A stretch of DNA of 22,689 nucleotides. It comes from Bacillota bacterium (GTDB lineage Bacteria; Bacillota_A; Clostridia; Lachnospirales; Lachnospiraceae). Of this stretch, positions 13,518 through 21,626 are shown piece by piece; within the stretch, counting starts at the first letter, position 1, and the number at the start of each line of letters is the position of its first letter. The translations under genes and the position numbers were made by a program. The stretch spans positions 1 to 22,689 of the forward strand of contig JAEZSL010000094.1 of NCBI GenBank assembly GCA_023443925.1, read 5' to 3'. The notes under the pieces are model-generated. The model saw only the letters and a program-made list of their open reading frames with translations. It had not been told where the DNA came from and ran no database searches.

Positions 13518-15659
13518 ATGGATAAAGAATTTTTTGTTAATCCGACTACCGACCCGGATTACAGCATATCTGGTTTTTGGTTTTGGAACGATGAAATTAC
13601 GGATGAGAAAACAAAGGAACAGTTAAGTATCATGAAGAGGATTCATGCCAATCAGCCGGTGGTACATTCCAGATTTGGTTTACAAAATGAATATCTAAGC
13701 CAGGATTGGTTTGACCGGATAAAGAGTGTAATAAGAGACTGTAAAGAAAACGGACAAAAAATCTGGCTGTATGATGAAAACAACTGGCCAAGCGGTAACT
13801 GTGCCTGGACCATAACCTTGGAAGAAAAATACCGGGAGCATTATTTGCAGTTTGAAACGATATCTCTTGCGGAAAATGAGAACTGTGAACTGGATTTAAC
13901 TAAAAGAAATTATATTAATATCTCTGTTTATACCGGTGATCAATGTAAAGATATTTTAAAGCCAAACCTGCGGCGGCTTTCTTTCAGGGCACAGGAGAAA
14001 AGCGAATTAATTGCGGTTTACGTGGCAGTGGACGATTACGAGCCCATCGGGAAGTTATGCGTGGATTATTTAAGCAAGGAAGCCCTGGGGGTATTTATCG
14101 AAAAAACCCACGAAAAATACCGGGAACTGATGGGAGAGGAGTTCGGTAAAATAATATCCGGCATTTTTATGGACGAAACCAGATTCTGCAATGCCATGCC
14201 ATGGACGAAAACTCTGCCCGAGGAATTCTTAAAGAGAAAAGGCTACGATATAATACCGTATCTGCCCTTACTGATTCGTAAAACGGAGCTGTCTAATAAA
14301 TTCCGCTATGATTATTATGATGTGATATCGGATATGTACAATGAGGCAACCTTTAAACAAGTCTATGAATGGTGCAATCAGTATAATATGAAGGCAATGG
14401 GACATTTTTTGGGAGAAGAAACCATCGCCGCCCAATCTTATTTCGGCGGGGATATGCTTCGGGGATATCAGTATTTTCATGTCCCTGCAATTGACCACCT
14501 GGGAAACGGCATAGGCAGCCTGGACGCCAAATTTGCGGTTAGCGCCTGCCATAGTTACGGTAAAAGCCGTATAGGCTGTGAAGCCTTCGGAGCTTCCGGC
14601 TGGGATATTACCTTTGAAGATATGGTACGCATATCCAATTGGCTGTTTCAGCAGGGAATAAATTTAATGATTATGCACGGTTTCTATTATTCCATACGAG
14701 ATGAGAGAAGCAATGATTTCCCTCCGTCCTACTTTTACCAGTGGAAATACTGGGACCATATGCCCATGTATGTAAAAATGGCAAACCGCATGATGAAAAT
14801 GCTCAGTGACGGAAGGCATGAGGCGGAAATCCTGGTGTACACTCCCATGGAGACTTTCTGGAATTATTATGAACCGGACCTTACGGTAAAAACGGGGTTC
14901 TGGAGGGAAGGGCCATGGATAAAGGAGGAGCGGGCCAAGTTTATCGACAACCAGTTTCAGCTTTTATGTAATGGACTTACAGATAAAAATCTGGATTATG
15001 ATATTCTACATGGCGATGCGGCCTGTAATTTCAGAGTGGAAGGAAAAGAACTGGTAAATGTATTATCAAAAGAGCGGTTTCAGATATTTATCTTACCTTT
15101 AACAGAAATACTTACGGCGGAAATGGTTGAACTTCTCAATGAATTTGCTGCGAATGGCGGCTGCATAGTAAGCTTTGAGACACAGCTTCGGGATGTGGTT
15201 GCAAAAGACGGCTCCCATATGAGAACGATAGACCTGCCCGTTTTGGACATAACAAAACATATAAAATGTGAAAAATTATCAAAGGTAATCCGCTACTGCC
15301 AGGATAATTTAAAACTGCCTTTTGAAATACGAAAAGGTGTGGATGAACTGGCCCATAGTCTGTCCAGTTACCCGGCTCGTTTAATCGATCCATATATCCA
15401 TGACGGAGAACGTGTTTATGGTGTGGGAGTATCCCGTTATATCAAAGAGAAGGAGAGAATCTATAATTTTACTAATTACAATGAAAAGGACGAAGATCTG
15501 ACTGTCTGGGTGGCTGTAAAAACGGAGCCGGAAATATATAATCCCGAGACCGGTGAAATCTATCGGCCTCTTGTAAATAAAAGTAATGATAAAGGCTATG
15601 AAATCTCCTTTACCATACCTCATAACAGAACTTTATTTATTGTAGGAGATCTCTTATAA
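13518..15659 (+). CDS. Putative GH106-related glycoside hydrolase
   Basis: A 713-residue protein from ATG 13518, which has GGAG 9 nt upstream; a GTG at 13512 is too close to that site. The N-terminal half looks like the TIM-barrel of alpha-L-rhamnosidase-like (GH106-type) hydrolases: GFWFWNDEIT at 19-28, EYLSQDWFDRIK, WLYDENNWPSG at 83-93, GIFMDETRF at 215-223, GHFLGEE at 295-301, and CEAFGASGWDITFEDM near 354-369. After about residue 430 comes an alpha/beta domain (ILVYTPME, FQIFILPLTE, GGCIVSFE), then a small beta-rich end. It is shorter than usual GH106 enzymes (about 1000 residues) and lacks their C-terminal beta-sandwich domains. No signal peptide, so it would act on imported oligosaccharide in the cytoplasm. 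Linkage specificity and catalytic residues cannot be assigned. It shares an operator design with the nearby ABC importer. Confidence 0.72.
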   Translation: MDKEFFVNPTTDPDYSISGFWFWNDEITDEKTKEQLSIMKRIHANQPVVHSRFGLQNEYLSQDWFDRIKSVIRDCKENGQKIWLYDENNWPSGNCAWTITLEEKYREHYLQFETISLAENENCELDLTKRNYINISVYTGDQCKDILKPNLRRLSFRAQEKSELIAVYVAVDDYEPIGKLCVDYLSKEALGVFIEKTHEKYRELMGEEFGKIISGIFMDETRFCNAMPWTKTLPEEFLKRKGYDIIPYLPLLIRKTELSNKFRYDYYDVISDMYNEATFKQVYEWCNQYNMKAMGHFLGEETIAAQSYFGGDMLRGYQYFHVPAIDHLGNGIGSLDAKFAVSACHSYGKSRIGCEAFGASGWDITFEDMVRISNWLFQQGINLMIMHGFYYSIRDERSNDFPPSYFYQWKYWDHMPMYVKMANRMMKMLSDGRHEAEILVYTPMETFWNYYEPDLTVKTGFWREGPWIKEERAKFIDNQFQLLCNGLTDKNLDYDILHGDAACNFRVEGKELVNVLSKERFQIFILPLTEILTAEMVELLNEFAANGGCIVSFETQLRDVVAKDGSHMRTIDLPVLDITKHIKCEKLSKVIRYCQDNLKLPFEIRKGVDELAHSLSSYPARLIDPYIHDGERVYGVGVSRYIKEKERIYNFTNYNEKDEDLTVWVAVKTEPEIYNPETGEIYRPLVNKSNDKGYEISFTIPHNRTLFIVGDLL

Positions 15660-15700
15660 GGGACATATTTTGTATTATAAAAACCAACAATTTTGATACG

Positions 15701-15731
15701 TACCGGGTGGTTAAGAACCGCCCGGTATTTT
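15701..15731 (+). terminator. Bidirectional intrinsic terminator between hydrolase and response regulator genes
   Basis: TACCGGGTGGT (15701-15711) pairs with ACCGCCCGGTA (15717-15727) over 11 bp with one G-T pair and a 5-nt loop, followed by TTTT on the plus strand. It lies 42 bp past the hydrolase stop and 3 bp from the stop of the convergent response regulator, so it probably serves both. Confidence 0.82.
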
Positions 15732-17298
15732 AATGCCTGAAATTACTCCGATATTGTTCCGGTGTCATTTTCTCATATCGTTTAAATACGCGGAAGAAAT
15801 ACTTGACGTTATCATAGCCTACGGCTTTTGCAATGGAGTATAATTTTTTATCCGTTTCCCTTAAAAGCTGTTTGGCTTTTAAAAGCCGGATGGAATTCAG
15901 GTAATTGATAAACGTATCCCCGGTTTTTTCTTTAAAAAGGTGGCTTAAGTAACTCCGGTTCATATAAAGTAAGGAAGAAATAAATTCGATTGTTAAAGCT
16001 TTCTGGTAGTTACGCTCAATATATATTTTCATTTTCTCTATGCTGTTATCCGTAGCATAAACACTTTTCTCAGCCAGGATTTTGGAAATGTTGGTAAAGA
16101 ACTGGAGATAATACTGCTTAATTTCATTTATGCTGAACATGGTATTTAATATATTTTGTACGCTGGAATTGACAGAATTGGGGTCTACCTGGTCAAAGTA
16201 CCTGGTCATAATCAATTTAGTACGGTCAGCCAGGGAAAACAGGTAGTTTTTGGCATCGTAAAGGCTGCACAAGGGAAGTCCGGCAATATACCGGAATAAA
16301 TCGTCTAAAAGCAAAGAAATCTCCTCCGTCATTCCGGCTTCGATACGGAACATTAATTCTTCGGACCGCTTCCAATCGATTACCAGCGTTGTATTCAAAG
16401 GAATTTCGTGATAAAAGTATGTCTTTCCCTGTTCCGCTATACCCATATAATTTAAAGCCTTCACCGTCTCAATAAATGCGTCGTGCAGAGCTGTAAGGGA
16501 ACCATGGCTTTCACTGATTCCATATGAAACTACGGTATGATTAACAGCAAAAAGAGAGGAAAGGCTCCTTACGACCTGACTGCACAAATCCCTTGTTCCC
16601 AGAGCGGAACGCTGGGGAATGAATAAAATCATAAATCCAAGATTCTGGTTATGAATATGCTGTAAATAAAGTGCCAGGTCTCCAAAACCATTCTCTTTCA
16701 GAAAATTCTGGAGATTGTCTTCCGCCAGGGGAGACTGTGAATGAAGGGTTACTAAAACCAGGTTATGGGTATCGTTAATAAAGTTCAGCTTTTCGGAAGT
16801 TAATCTTACTTCTGTGGTGTGATATCCTAAGATACTGTTTTTTAGCATACTAATGTCATATTCATACTGGGCATATTCTTTCTCGGCTTTATTGGAAACC
16901 AGCTGCTTTTGCATTAAGGTAGAGTTTTCAATGAGGCGGATTGCATTTTCCACGGATGCGATTAAATCTTCTTTGCGGAAGGGTTTTAAGATATAATCCA
17001 CCGCATTTGCCTTTATGGCATGTTTGGTATACTCAAAATCTTTATAGCCGCTGATTACTATAATATGCTTATCCGGATAATTTTTCGTAATCTCCGGAAG
17101 GAGCGCTCCGCCGTCCATAACAGGCATATTCATATCGGTTATTATGATATCCGGATTCAGGTTTTTAATTAATTCAAGTGCTTCCCTTCCGTCCTGAGCT
17201 TCGCCAATACAGGTAACCCGGTCTGAAATAGAGCTTAATTTTTTGATGGCTCCTTTTCGGATTATGGATTCATCATCCACCACAATATAAGTGTACAT
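15730..17298 (-). CDS. AraC-type response regulator (YesN family)
   Basis: A 522-residue response regulator. The receiver domain (1-122) has acidic pair Asp8-Asp9, phosphoacceptor Asp55 in IIITDMNMP, and Lys105 in DYILKPF. A long linker (about 125-415) is typical of YesN proteins. The C-terminal AraC/XylS domain (about 425-522) has both helix-turn-helix units: LTIEFISSLLYMNRSYLSHL and YSIAKAVGYDNVKYFFRVFK, ending in MTPEQYR. Such regulators bind tandem direct repeats and activate nearby sugar-uptake and hydrolase genes. The ATG at 17298 lies 1 bp after the kinase stop, with an AGGAGG-like site (AAAGGAGGAG) 7-8 nt upstream inside the kinase gene, so the two are co-translated. Likely targets are the hydrolase and ABC genes on either side, where matching repeat pairs occur. 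Confidence 0.94.
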   Translation of the reverse strand: MYTYIVVDDESIIRKGAIKKLSSISDRVTCIGEAQDGREALELIKNLNPDIIITDMNMPVMDGGALLPEITKNYPDKHIIVISGYKDFEYTKHAIKANAVDYILKPFRKEDLIASVENAIRLIENSTLMQKQLVSNKAEKEYAQYEYDISMLKNSILGYHTTEVRLTSEKLNFINDTHNLVLVTLHSQSPLAEDNLQNFLKENGFGDLALYLQHIHNQNLGFMILFIPQRSALGTRDLCSQVVRSLSSLFAVNHTVVSYGISESHGSLTALHDAFIETVKALNYMGIAEQGKTYFYHEIPLNTTLVIDWKRSEELMFRIEAGMTEEISLLLDDLFRYIAGLPLCSLYDAKNYLFSLADRTKLIMTRYFDQVDPNSVNSSVQNILNTMFSINEIKQYYLQFFTNISKILAEKSVYATDNSIEKMKIYIERNYQKALTIEFISSLLYMNRSYLSHLFKEKTGDTFINYLNSIRLLKAKQLLRETDKKLYSIAKAVGYDNVKYFFRVFKRYEKMTPEQYRSNFRH

Positions 17299-17299
17299 C

Positions 17300-19036
17300 T
17301 TAATCTCCTCCTTTAAAAAGCGGTACCTTTAAGGTTACGGTAGTCCCGTTGTTTTGACTGCTCTGTATCTGCATTCCATAGCCTTCCCCATAATAAAGCT
17401 GAATGCGCGTATGAATATTCTTTAGGCCGATACTTTGCTTATTTCTGTGCCCAAGTTCTGTAAAATGGGCTTTTTCAAGAAGGCTTTTATTCAGTTCCTT
17501 CAAACGGTCCGGTGTCATACCCAGGCCGTCATCAAAAACTGATAAATAAATCGTATCATTTTCCACACAGCCGCTTATGCGTATCAAGCTCCCCGCGCTG
17601 CAATACTTAAGGCCGTGATAGAACGCATTTTCAACGATTGGCTGCAGAACTAATTTTAATATTTTTAGTGAATACATGCCGGCAGGTATTTCAAGAAGTA
17701 ATTCGAACCGGTTGTCAAAGCGTATCTGCTGTATGGAAATGTAATCTTTCACGTGTTTTAACTCATCGGCAATGGTTACCAGTTCGCTGGTAGTTTTAAT
17801 ACTGTAACGGAACATATCCCCAAGGGCTAAAGACATAGTGCTGATACTTTCAATTTCTTCTATTTCGGCTATGCTGTTAATGGATTCTAAAGTATTATAT
17901 AAAAAATGGGAATTGATCTGGGCTTCTAAGGATTTCATCTGTGAATCCAGAGTAATCAGTTTATGCTCCAGTTCATTTTTAATGTAAAGCTTTAATTCCT
18001 CAATCATACTTTGGTATTCATTATAAAGAATACCAATTTCATCGGTCCGGTTTAAATAACGTTCCTTATCAACCGTATTATCTCCGCCCCGAACGGACAT
18101 TTTTTTGCTTAATAGTATAATGGGTTTGGTTAAGTAGGAAGATAGAATGATTGAAATAATTATAAAAATCAAGGCGCAGACAACAGAAATAGCAATCAAG
18201 GTAAGTCTTGTGGAATTAAACTCCCGGTAAAGCCCTTCGGTATTAAACACGGCTACCAGGGACAAATCCCTCCAGTCCAGTTCCTTATTATATTTAATAG
18301 AATTTTTGTCGCTGAAATCCCCTGCCAGGGTGTCAATATTACTGTAAAGGATCTGGTTACCCTGTTCAATGGACAAAAGTGCGGTATCCGGCAGTGTATT
18401 AACTGTTGATAAATCAAAGACTTTTGGAGAACAATCAATTAAAAGCACCCCCAAAAATTCTTTCGTATAAACATCATATATTGCGGAAGAAAATGAAATG
18501 GAGGGATCTGAGTTAATAATATATTCTTTTGCCCGGATTCCATCAATATAAGTTTTTCCCTGTAGTTTAAGGGTCTGTTTATACCATTTATCAGAAGACG
18601 GATTATAACCATACCGGATATCAATATTTCCTCCGTAGCCATATCCTAAAATTTCACCGCTGGGAGTAAAAACAAAAATACCGTTGATATAAGAAGAATT
18701 AAAAATCAGGTTTTGGCAGATGAATTTAAGATTGTTATTGGTTTTAAATACATCATAGGTAGTATAATCACTTTTGCTGCCAGTGTAATTACGTAAATCA
18801 CTGATTATGGATTCCTGGTTACCGGCGTCGAAGTTAAAAAGCTCGGAGATATGTTTAATATTATCTAAAGTGGTATTGGCACTTGATAATGCATTTTCTA
18901 CGATATTTTCAGCAACCTGGGAAGTCTGCCGGTTAATCAGATCGGTATACCGGTTATAGGTATATATGGCCATAATTAAGATGGGCAGATTGGAAATCAG
19001 CATAAAAATCAAAAAAAACTTTTTCCTTAAACTCAT
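17300..19036 (-). CDS. Sensor histidine kinase (YesM/LytS-type, HPK7)
   Basis: A 578-residue membrane kinase. Membrane segments lie at about 7-27 and 278-302, enclosing a roughly 250-residue extracytoplasmic sensor of the Cache type (Trp151, DGIRA, and a DCSPKVFDL end). A HAMP region (about 303-355) leads to the His_kinase domain with phosphoaccepting His377 in NSHFLYNTLESI, and an HATPase_c domain with PIVENAFYHGL (N box, 466-476), DDGLGM (502-507) and QSIGLKNIHTRI (534-545). Kinases of this type pair with YesN regulators and usually sense sugars, often through a solute-binding protein. The ATG at 19036 has AAGGTG 7 nt upstream. It is the first gene of the two-gene minus-strand operon, divergent from the binding-protein gene. 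The ligand is unknown but probably the substrate of the neighbouring importer. Confidence 0.94.
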   Translation of the reverse strand: MSLRKKFFLIFMLISNLPILIMAIYTYNRYTDLINRQTSQVAENIVENALSSANTTLDNIKHISELFNFDAGNQESIISDLRNYTGSKSDYTTYDVFKTNNNLKFICQNLIFNSSYINGIFVFTPSGEILGYGYGGNIDIRYGYNPSSDKWYKQTLKLQGKTYIDGIRAKEYIINSDPSISFSSAIYDVYTKEFLGVLLIDCSPKVFDLSTVNTLPDTALLSIEQGNQILYSNIDTLAGDFSDKNSIKYNKELDWRDLSLVAVFNTEGLYREFNSTRLTLIAISVVCALIFIIISIILSSYLTKPIILLSKKMSVRGGDNTVDKERYLNRTDEIGILYNEYQSMIEELKLYIKNELEHKLITLDSQMKSLEAQINSHFLYNTLESINSIAEIEEIESISTMSLALGDMFRYSIKTTSELVTIADELKHVKDYISIQQIRFDNRFELLLEIPAGMYSLKILKLVLQPIVENAFYHGLKYCSAGSLIRISGCVENDTIYLSVFDDGLGMTPDRLKELNKSLLEKAHFTELGHRNKQSIGLKNIHTRIQLYYGEGYGMQIQSSQNNGTTVTLKVPLFKGGD

Positions 19037-19091
19037 GATTTCACCTTCCTGATTGTGTGCCTTGCAGTGTCTTTTACCGCCGTGGAACCGA

Positions 19092-19097
19092 TTATAG
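19092..19097 (-). promoter_or_regulatory. Consensus -10 box for the kinase-regulator operon
   Basis: TATAAT is read on the minus strand (19097-19092), 56 bp before the kinase start. No good -35 lies at 16-18 bp, so the assignment is tentative. Confidence 0.35.
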
Positions 19098-19147
19098 AAA
19101 CACGAATTTTGCTTCTTATATTATTACTTTAATGTGGACAAGGTATT

Positions 19148-19176
19148 TTGTCAAATGTTTCGTGCAGAATTATAAA
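19148..19176 (+). promoter_or_regulatory. Near-consensus promoter upstream of the ABC operon
   Basis: TTGTCA (19148-19153), a 17-bp spacer and TATAAA (19171-19176) each match consensus at five of six bases. The first operator-like repeat starts 4 bp after this -10, so a bound regulator would sit at the start site and could block it. It may give basal expression. Confidence 0.5.
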
Positions 19177-19179
19177 TCC

Positions 19180-19232
19180 AACAATAGTATACTTCACCTT
19201 CCAACAAAAATGCACCGAAGGTGTGATATTAT
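19180..19232 (+). promoter_or_regulatory. Tandem direct-repeat operator and promoter of the ABC operon
   Basis: AACAATAGTATACTTC (19180-19195) and AACAAAAATGCACCGA (19203-19218) begin 23 bp apart, each preceded by TCC. TATTAT (19227-19232) starts 24 bp after the second repeat start. These spacings equal those before the glycoside hydrolase gene, and the 19 bp at 19200-19218 match 13403-13421 at 17 positions. This is inferred to be the binding site of the AraC-type response regulator. Confidence 0.65.
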
Positions 19233-19277
19233 CATATCAGCAACAAAAAACATTTATTAATTTGAGGAGGTTAATTT

Positions 19278-20615
19278 ATGAAACTGAAAAAAAATCTGGC
19301 ATTGGTATTGACCGTTATACTGGTCATGTCAGCATTAACCGGCTGTAAAAGTTCTTCTGCCGGAACGGGGGCTAAGACAGAAACAAACAGTGATGACAAA
19401 ACCGCAGTAAAGGATAATATCACTATTACAATGATGTATTCGGGAACCGCAGCTGAAAATGATTTTGAAACGGAAGTATTGCCAGGTCTGGTACATGAAG
19501 CATTTCCGAATATTACCCTTGAAGTAACCAAGCTTCCCGATGACCAGTATTATACATCGTTAAAAACAAAGCTGGCATCCGGGGAATGCCCGGATTTAAT
19601 TCTGGTGCAGCCTAAGTATGCAGGAGCAAATTCTGTTATCGGCCTGGCTAAAGCAGGTTACCTTGAACCCTTAACCGGACTTAAGGTAATGGAAAAATTC
19701 AGTACGGCTGGGCTTGAGTCTTTTACTTATAACAATGAAGTTTATGCCATTCCCGGCGGTGTAACAATGCTTGGTACCTATTACAATAAGGATATGTTTG
19801 AAGCGAACGGGTTATCCGTGCCTACGAACTGGGATGAATTTTTAAATGTGTGCGAAACACTAAAGAGCGCCGGCATCCAGCCTATTGTTATGGGGGATAA
19901 GGACATGTATGTCATGCAGTTTGGTTTATACCAATTGGCTGCAAACAAAGTTTATCCAAAAAATTCTTCCTTTGATGACCAGTTAAGGACCGGTGAAACC
20001 AAATTTACCGATAAAGGAATCTGGGATACGGTTCTTGATATGTATAAAACCTTATATGACAAAGGCTATATAGCCTCTAATTCCCTTGGACTCGGGGCAC
20101 AGCAGGCAATCCAGAAATTTGTTGACGGAGAAGCTGCAATGACTTTTGACGGCTCCTTTAACGCAACAGCAATCCAGGCAAAAGGTGGAGTTGATTTTGA
20201 AAGAGGATATTTTCCGTTACCGGGCAATGCAGAGGGAGAACAGCTCTATGCCTCCATGGCTATGGGAGCCGGCCCGGCAATCTATTCCGATTCAAAATAT
20301 AAAGATGAATGCAAAGCAATTCTGGATTTATGGTTTGATGGGGAATCAGACATTTACAAGGCTTATGCAGATTCCGGCAAGGTAATTGTTACGTATGGAT
20401 ACGGTTCTGATAAAGTCAACCCGCTATTCAAAAGCTTCCTGGACTTATATAATGACGGGAAATCCTTCTACTGGTGCAACCAGGGCTGGCCTGCCGGTAC
20501 GGAAACAGAAATGGAAGCCTTATTCAGTGAAAGCATCGGAGGGCAGGGTACGACGGTAGAGGATATAGTAAAAGGTATGCAGACAAAATTTGAAGAGCTG
20601 AATACCGAAAAATAA
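19278..20615 (+). CDS. ABC sugar transporter substrate-binding lipoprotein (CUT1 type)
   Basis: A 445-residue extracellular solute-binding protein (SBP_bac_1-like). The N-terminus MKLKKNLALVLTVILVMSAL is a signal peptide ending in the lipobox LTGC, so Cys23 would be lipidated and the protein tethered outside the membrane. A Ser/Asp/Thr-rich linker follows. The mature part has the usual features: ITITMMYSG at the first strand, DLILVQPKYAG, YAIPGGVTMLGTYYNKDMFEANGL (near 153-176), PTNWDEFL, and DGEAAMTFDGSF. Such proteins deliver mono- or oligosaccharides to the permeases. The ATG at 19278 has GAGGAGG about 8 nt upstream. It is the first gene of a three-gene operon. The sugar is not readable from sequence; the neighbouring hydrolase suggests a plant or host glycan oligosaccharide. 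Confidence 0.93.
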   Translation: MKLKKNLALVLTVILVMSALTGCKSSSAGTGAKTETNSDDKTAVKDNITITMMYSGTAAENDFETEVLPGLVHEAFPNITLEVTKLPDDQYYTSLKTKLASGECPDLILVQPKYAGANSVIGLAKAGYLEPLTGLKVMEKFSTAGLESFTYNNEVYAIPGGVTMLGTYYNKDMFEANGLSVPTNWDEFLNVCETLKSAGIQPIVMGDKDMYVMQFGLYQLAANKVYPKNSSFDDQLRTGETKFTDKGIWDTVLDMYKTLYDKGYIASNSLGLGAQQAIQKFVDGEAAMTFDGSFNATAIQAKGGVDFERGYFPLPGNAEGEQLYASMAMGAGPAIYSDSKYKDECKAILDLWFDGESDIYKAYADSGKVIVTYGYGSDKVNPLFKSFLDLYNDGKSFYWCNQGWPAGTETEMEALFSESIGGQGTTVEDIVKGMQTKFEELNTEK

Positions 20616-20625
20616 AACAGGGCGT

Positions 20626-20693
20626 GCTGCAAAATAACAGAAGTGACTGGGGTTCGTAAGAATCGTAAGGCAGTTATGTAATTATTTTGCAGC
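20626..20693 (+). terminator. Intercistronic hairpin between binding protein and permease genes
   Basis: GCTGCAAAATAA (20626-20637) and TTATTTTGCAGC (20682-20693) form a perfect 12-bp stem. A GGG (20620-20622) and the CCCCC after the right arm can extend it, and TGACTG/CAGTTA may pair inside the 44-nt loop. Only CTTTCC follows. It starts 10 bp after the binding-protein stop, the usual place for a partial terminator or RNA-stability element that makes the binding protein more abundant than its permeases. Confidence 0.6.
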
Positions 20694-20717
20694 CCCCCTT
20701 TCCATAAAGGAGGAGCT

Positions 20718-21626
20718 ATGAAAACTAAAAATAAATTATGCGGTATTCTTTCGTTAGTTTTTCCAAGGAGAATGTATCTGTTTGTTTTACCTGCATTGGT
20801 ACTGTTTTTGGTTTTTTGGGTAATACCCGTTTTTCAGTTGTTTTATTACAGCGTAACTAATTTTAACGGAGTCAATTATAATTATGATTTTGTAGGTTTT
20901 AAAAATTATCTGACTTTATTGAAAGAAGGCACACTTGTAAACTCCATAAGAAATACATTGGTTTATGCAATTACCATAGTTATAGGCAGTAATATTCTAG
21001 GGCTGGTTATGGCTCTGCTTTTAAACCTTAAGCTAAAAGGCAAGGGATTTTTCCGTACGGCAGCCTATATTCCCGCGTTATTCAGTGCTATTGTAGTCGG
21101 TTTTATCTGGTCCTATGTATATATGCCGGATGCAGGAATGATTCCAGCACTTATGGATTTAATCGGTATGGACGGTTCATCCTTTAATATATTGGGAAAT
21201 TATAAAACAGCGCTTTTTGGAATATCCATCGTGGATATCTGGAAAGGATTTGGCACCACCATGATTATATACCTGGCAGGTCTGCAGACCTTAGATGACA
21301 GTTTGATTGAGGCAGGAAAGATAGACGGATGTACAGAGTGGCAGCTTATCCGAAAGATAAAGATACCTCTTATTTCAGCGACTATAACAATTAACGTGAT
21401 ATTAAATGTAATTGCCGGTCTGAAAGCCTTTGACTATTCCTTTATAATGACTAACGGCGGACCAGGAAAATCGACTAACACGTTGATGTTTACCATATAT
21501 AAAATTGCATTTACGGATCAGATGATGGGAAAGGCAAGTGCGTTCTCGGTAGTAGCTTTTATTGTTATAATAGCCATTACCATATTTATGCTTGTGTTTT
21601 TAAATAAAAAGGAGGTGGAATTATAA
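20718..21626 (+). CDS. ABC sugar transporter permease (CUT1, MalF/UgpA-like)
   Basis: A 302-residue inner-membrane permease with about six hydrophobic segments; the first (20-42) is followed by YYSVTNFNG, typical of this subfamily. The EAA loop that docks the ATPase is EAGKIDGCTEWQLIRKIKIP at 198-217. The late motif FIMTNGGPGKSTNTL, at about 244-258, is also a hallmark. It forms the membrane pore together with the next gene product and takes sugar from the upstream lipoprotein. The ATG at 20718 has AAGGAGGAG 6 nt upstream. The stop TAA overlaps the next start by 1 bp (TAATG), so the two permeases are translationally coupled. Confidence 0.94.
   Translation: MKTKNKLCGILSLVFPRRMYLFVLPALVLFLVFWVIPVFQLFYYSVTNFNGVNYNYDFVGFKNYLTLLKEGTLVNSIRNTLVYAITIVIGSNILGLVMALLLNLKLKGKGFFRTAAYIPALFSAIVVGFIWSYVYMPDAGMIPALMDLIGMDGSSFNILGNYKTALFGISIVDIWKGFGTTMIIYLAGLQTLDDSLIEAGKIDGCTEWQLIRKIKIPLISATITINVILNVIAGLKAFDYSFIMTNGGPGKSTNTLMFTIYKIAFTDQMMGKASAFSVVAFIVIIAITIFMLVFLNKKEVEL

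Noticed and set aside
15683..15698. Third operator-like CCAACAA site downstream of the hydrolase
   Set aside because: Only the CCAACAA core matches; the rest of the repeat, a partner 23 bp away and a -10 box are missing.
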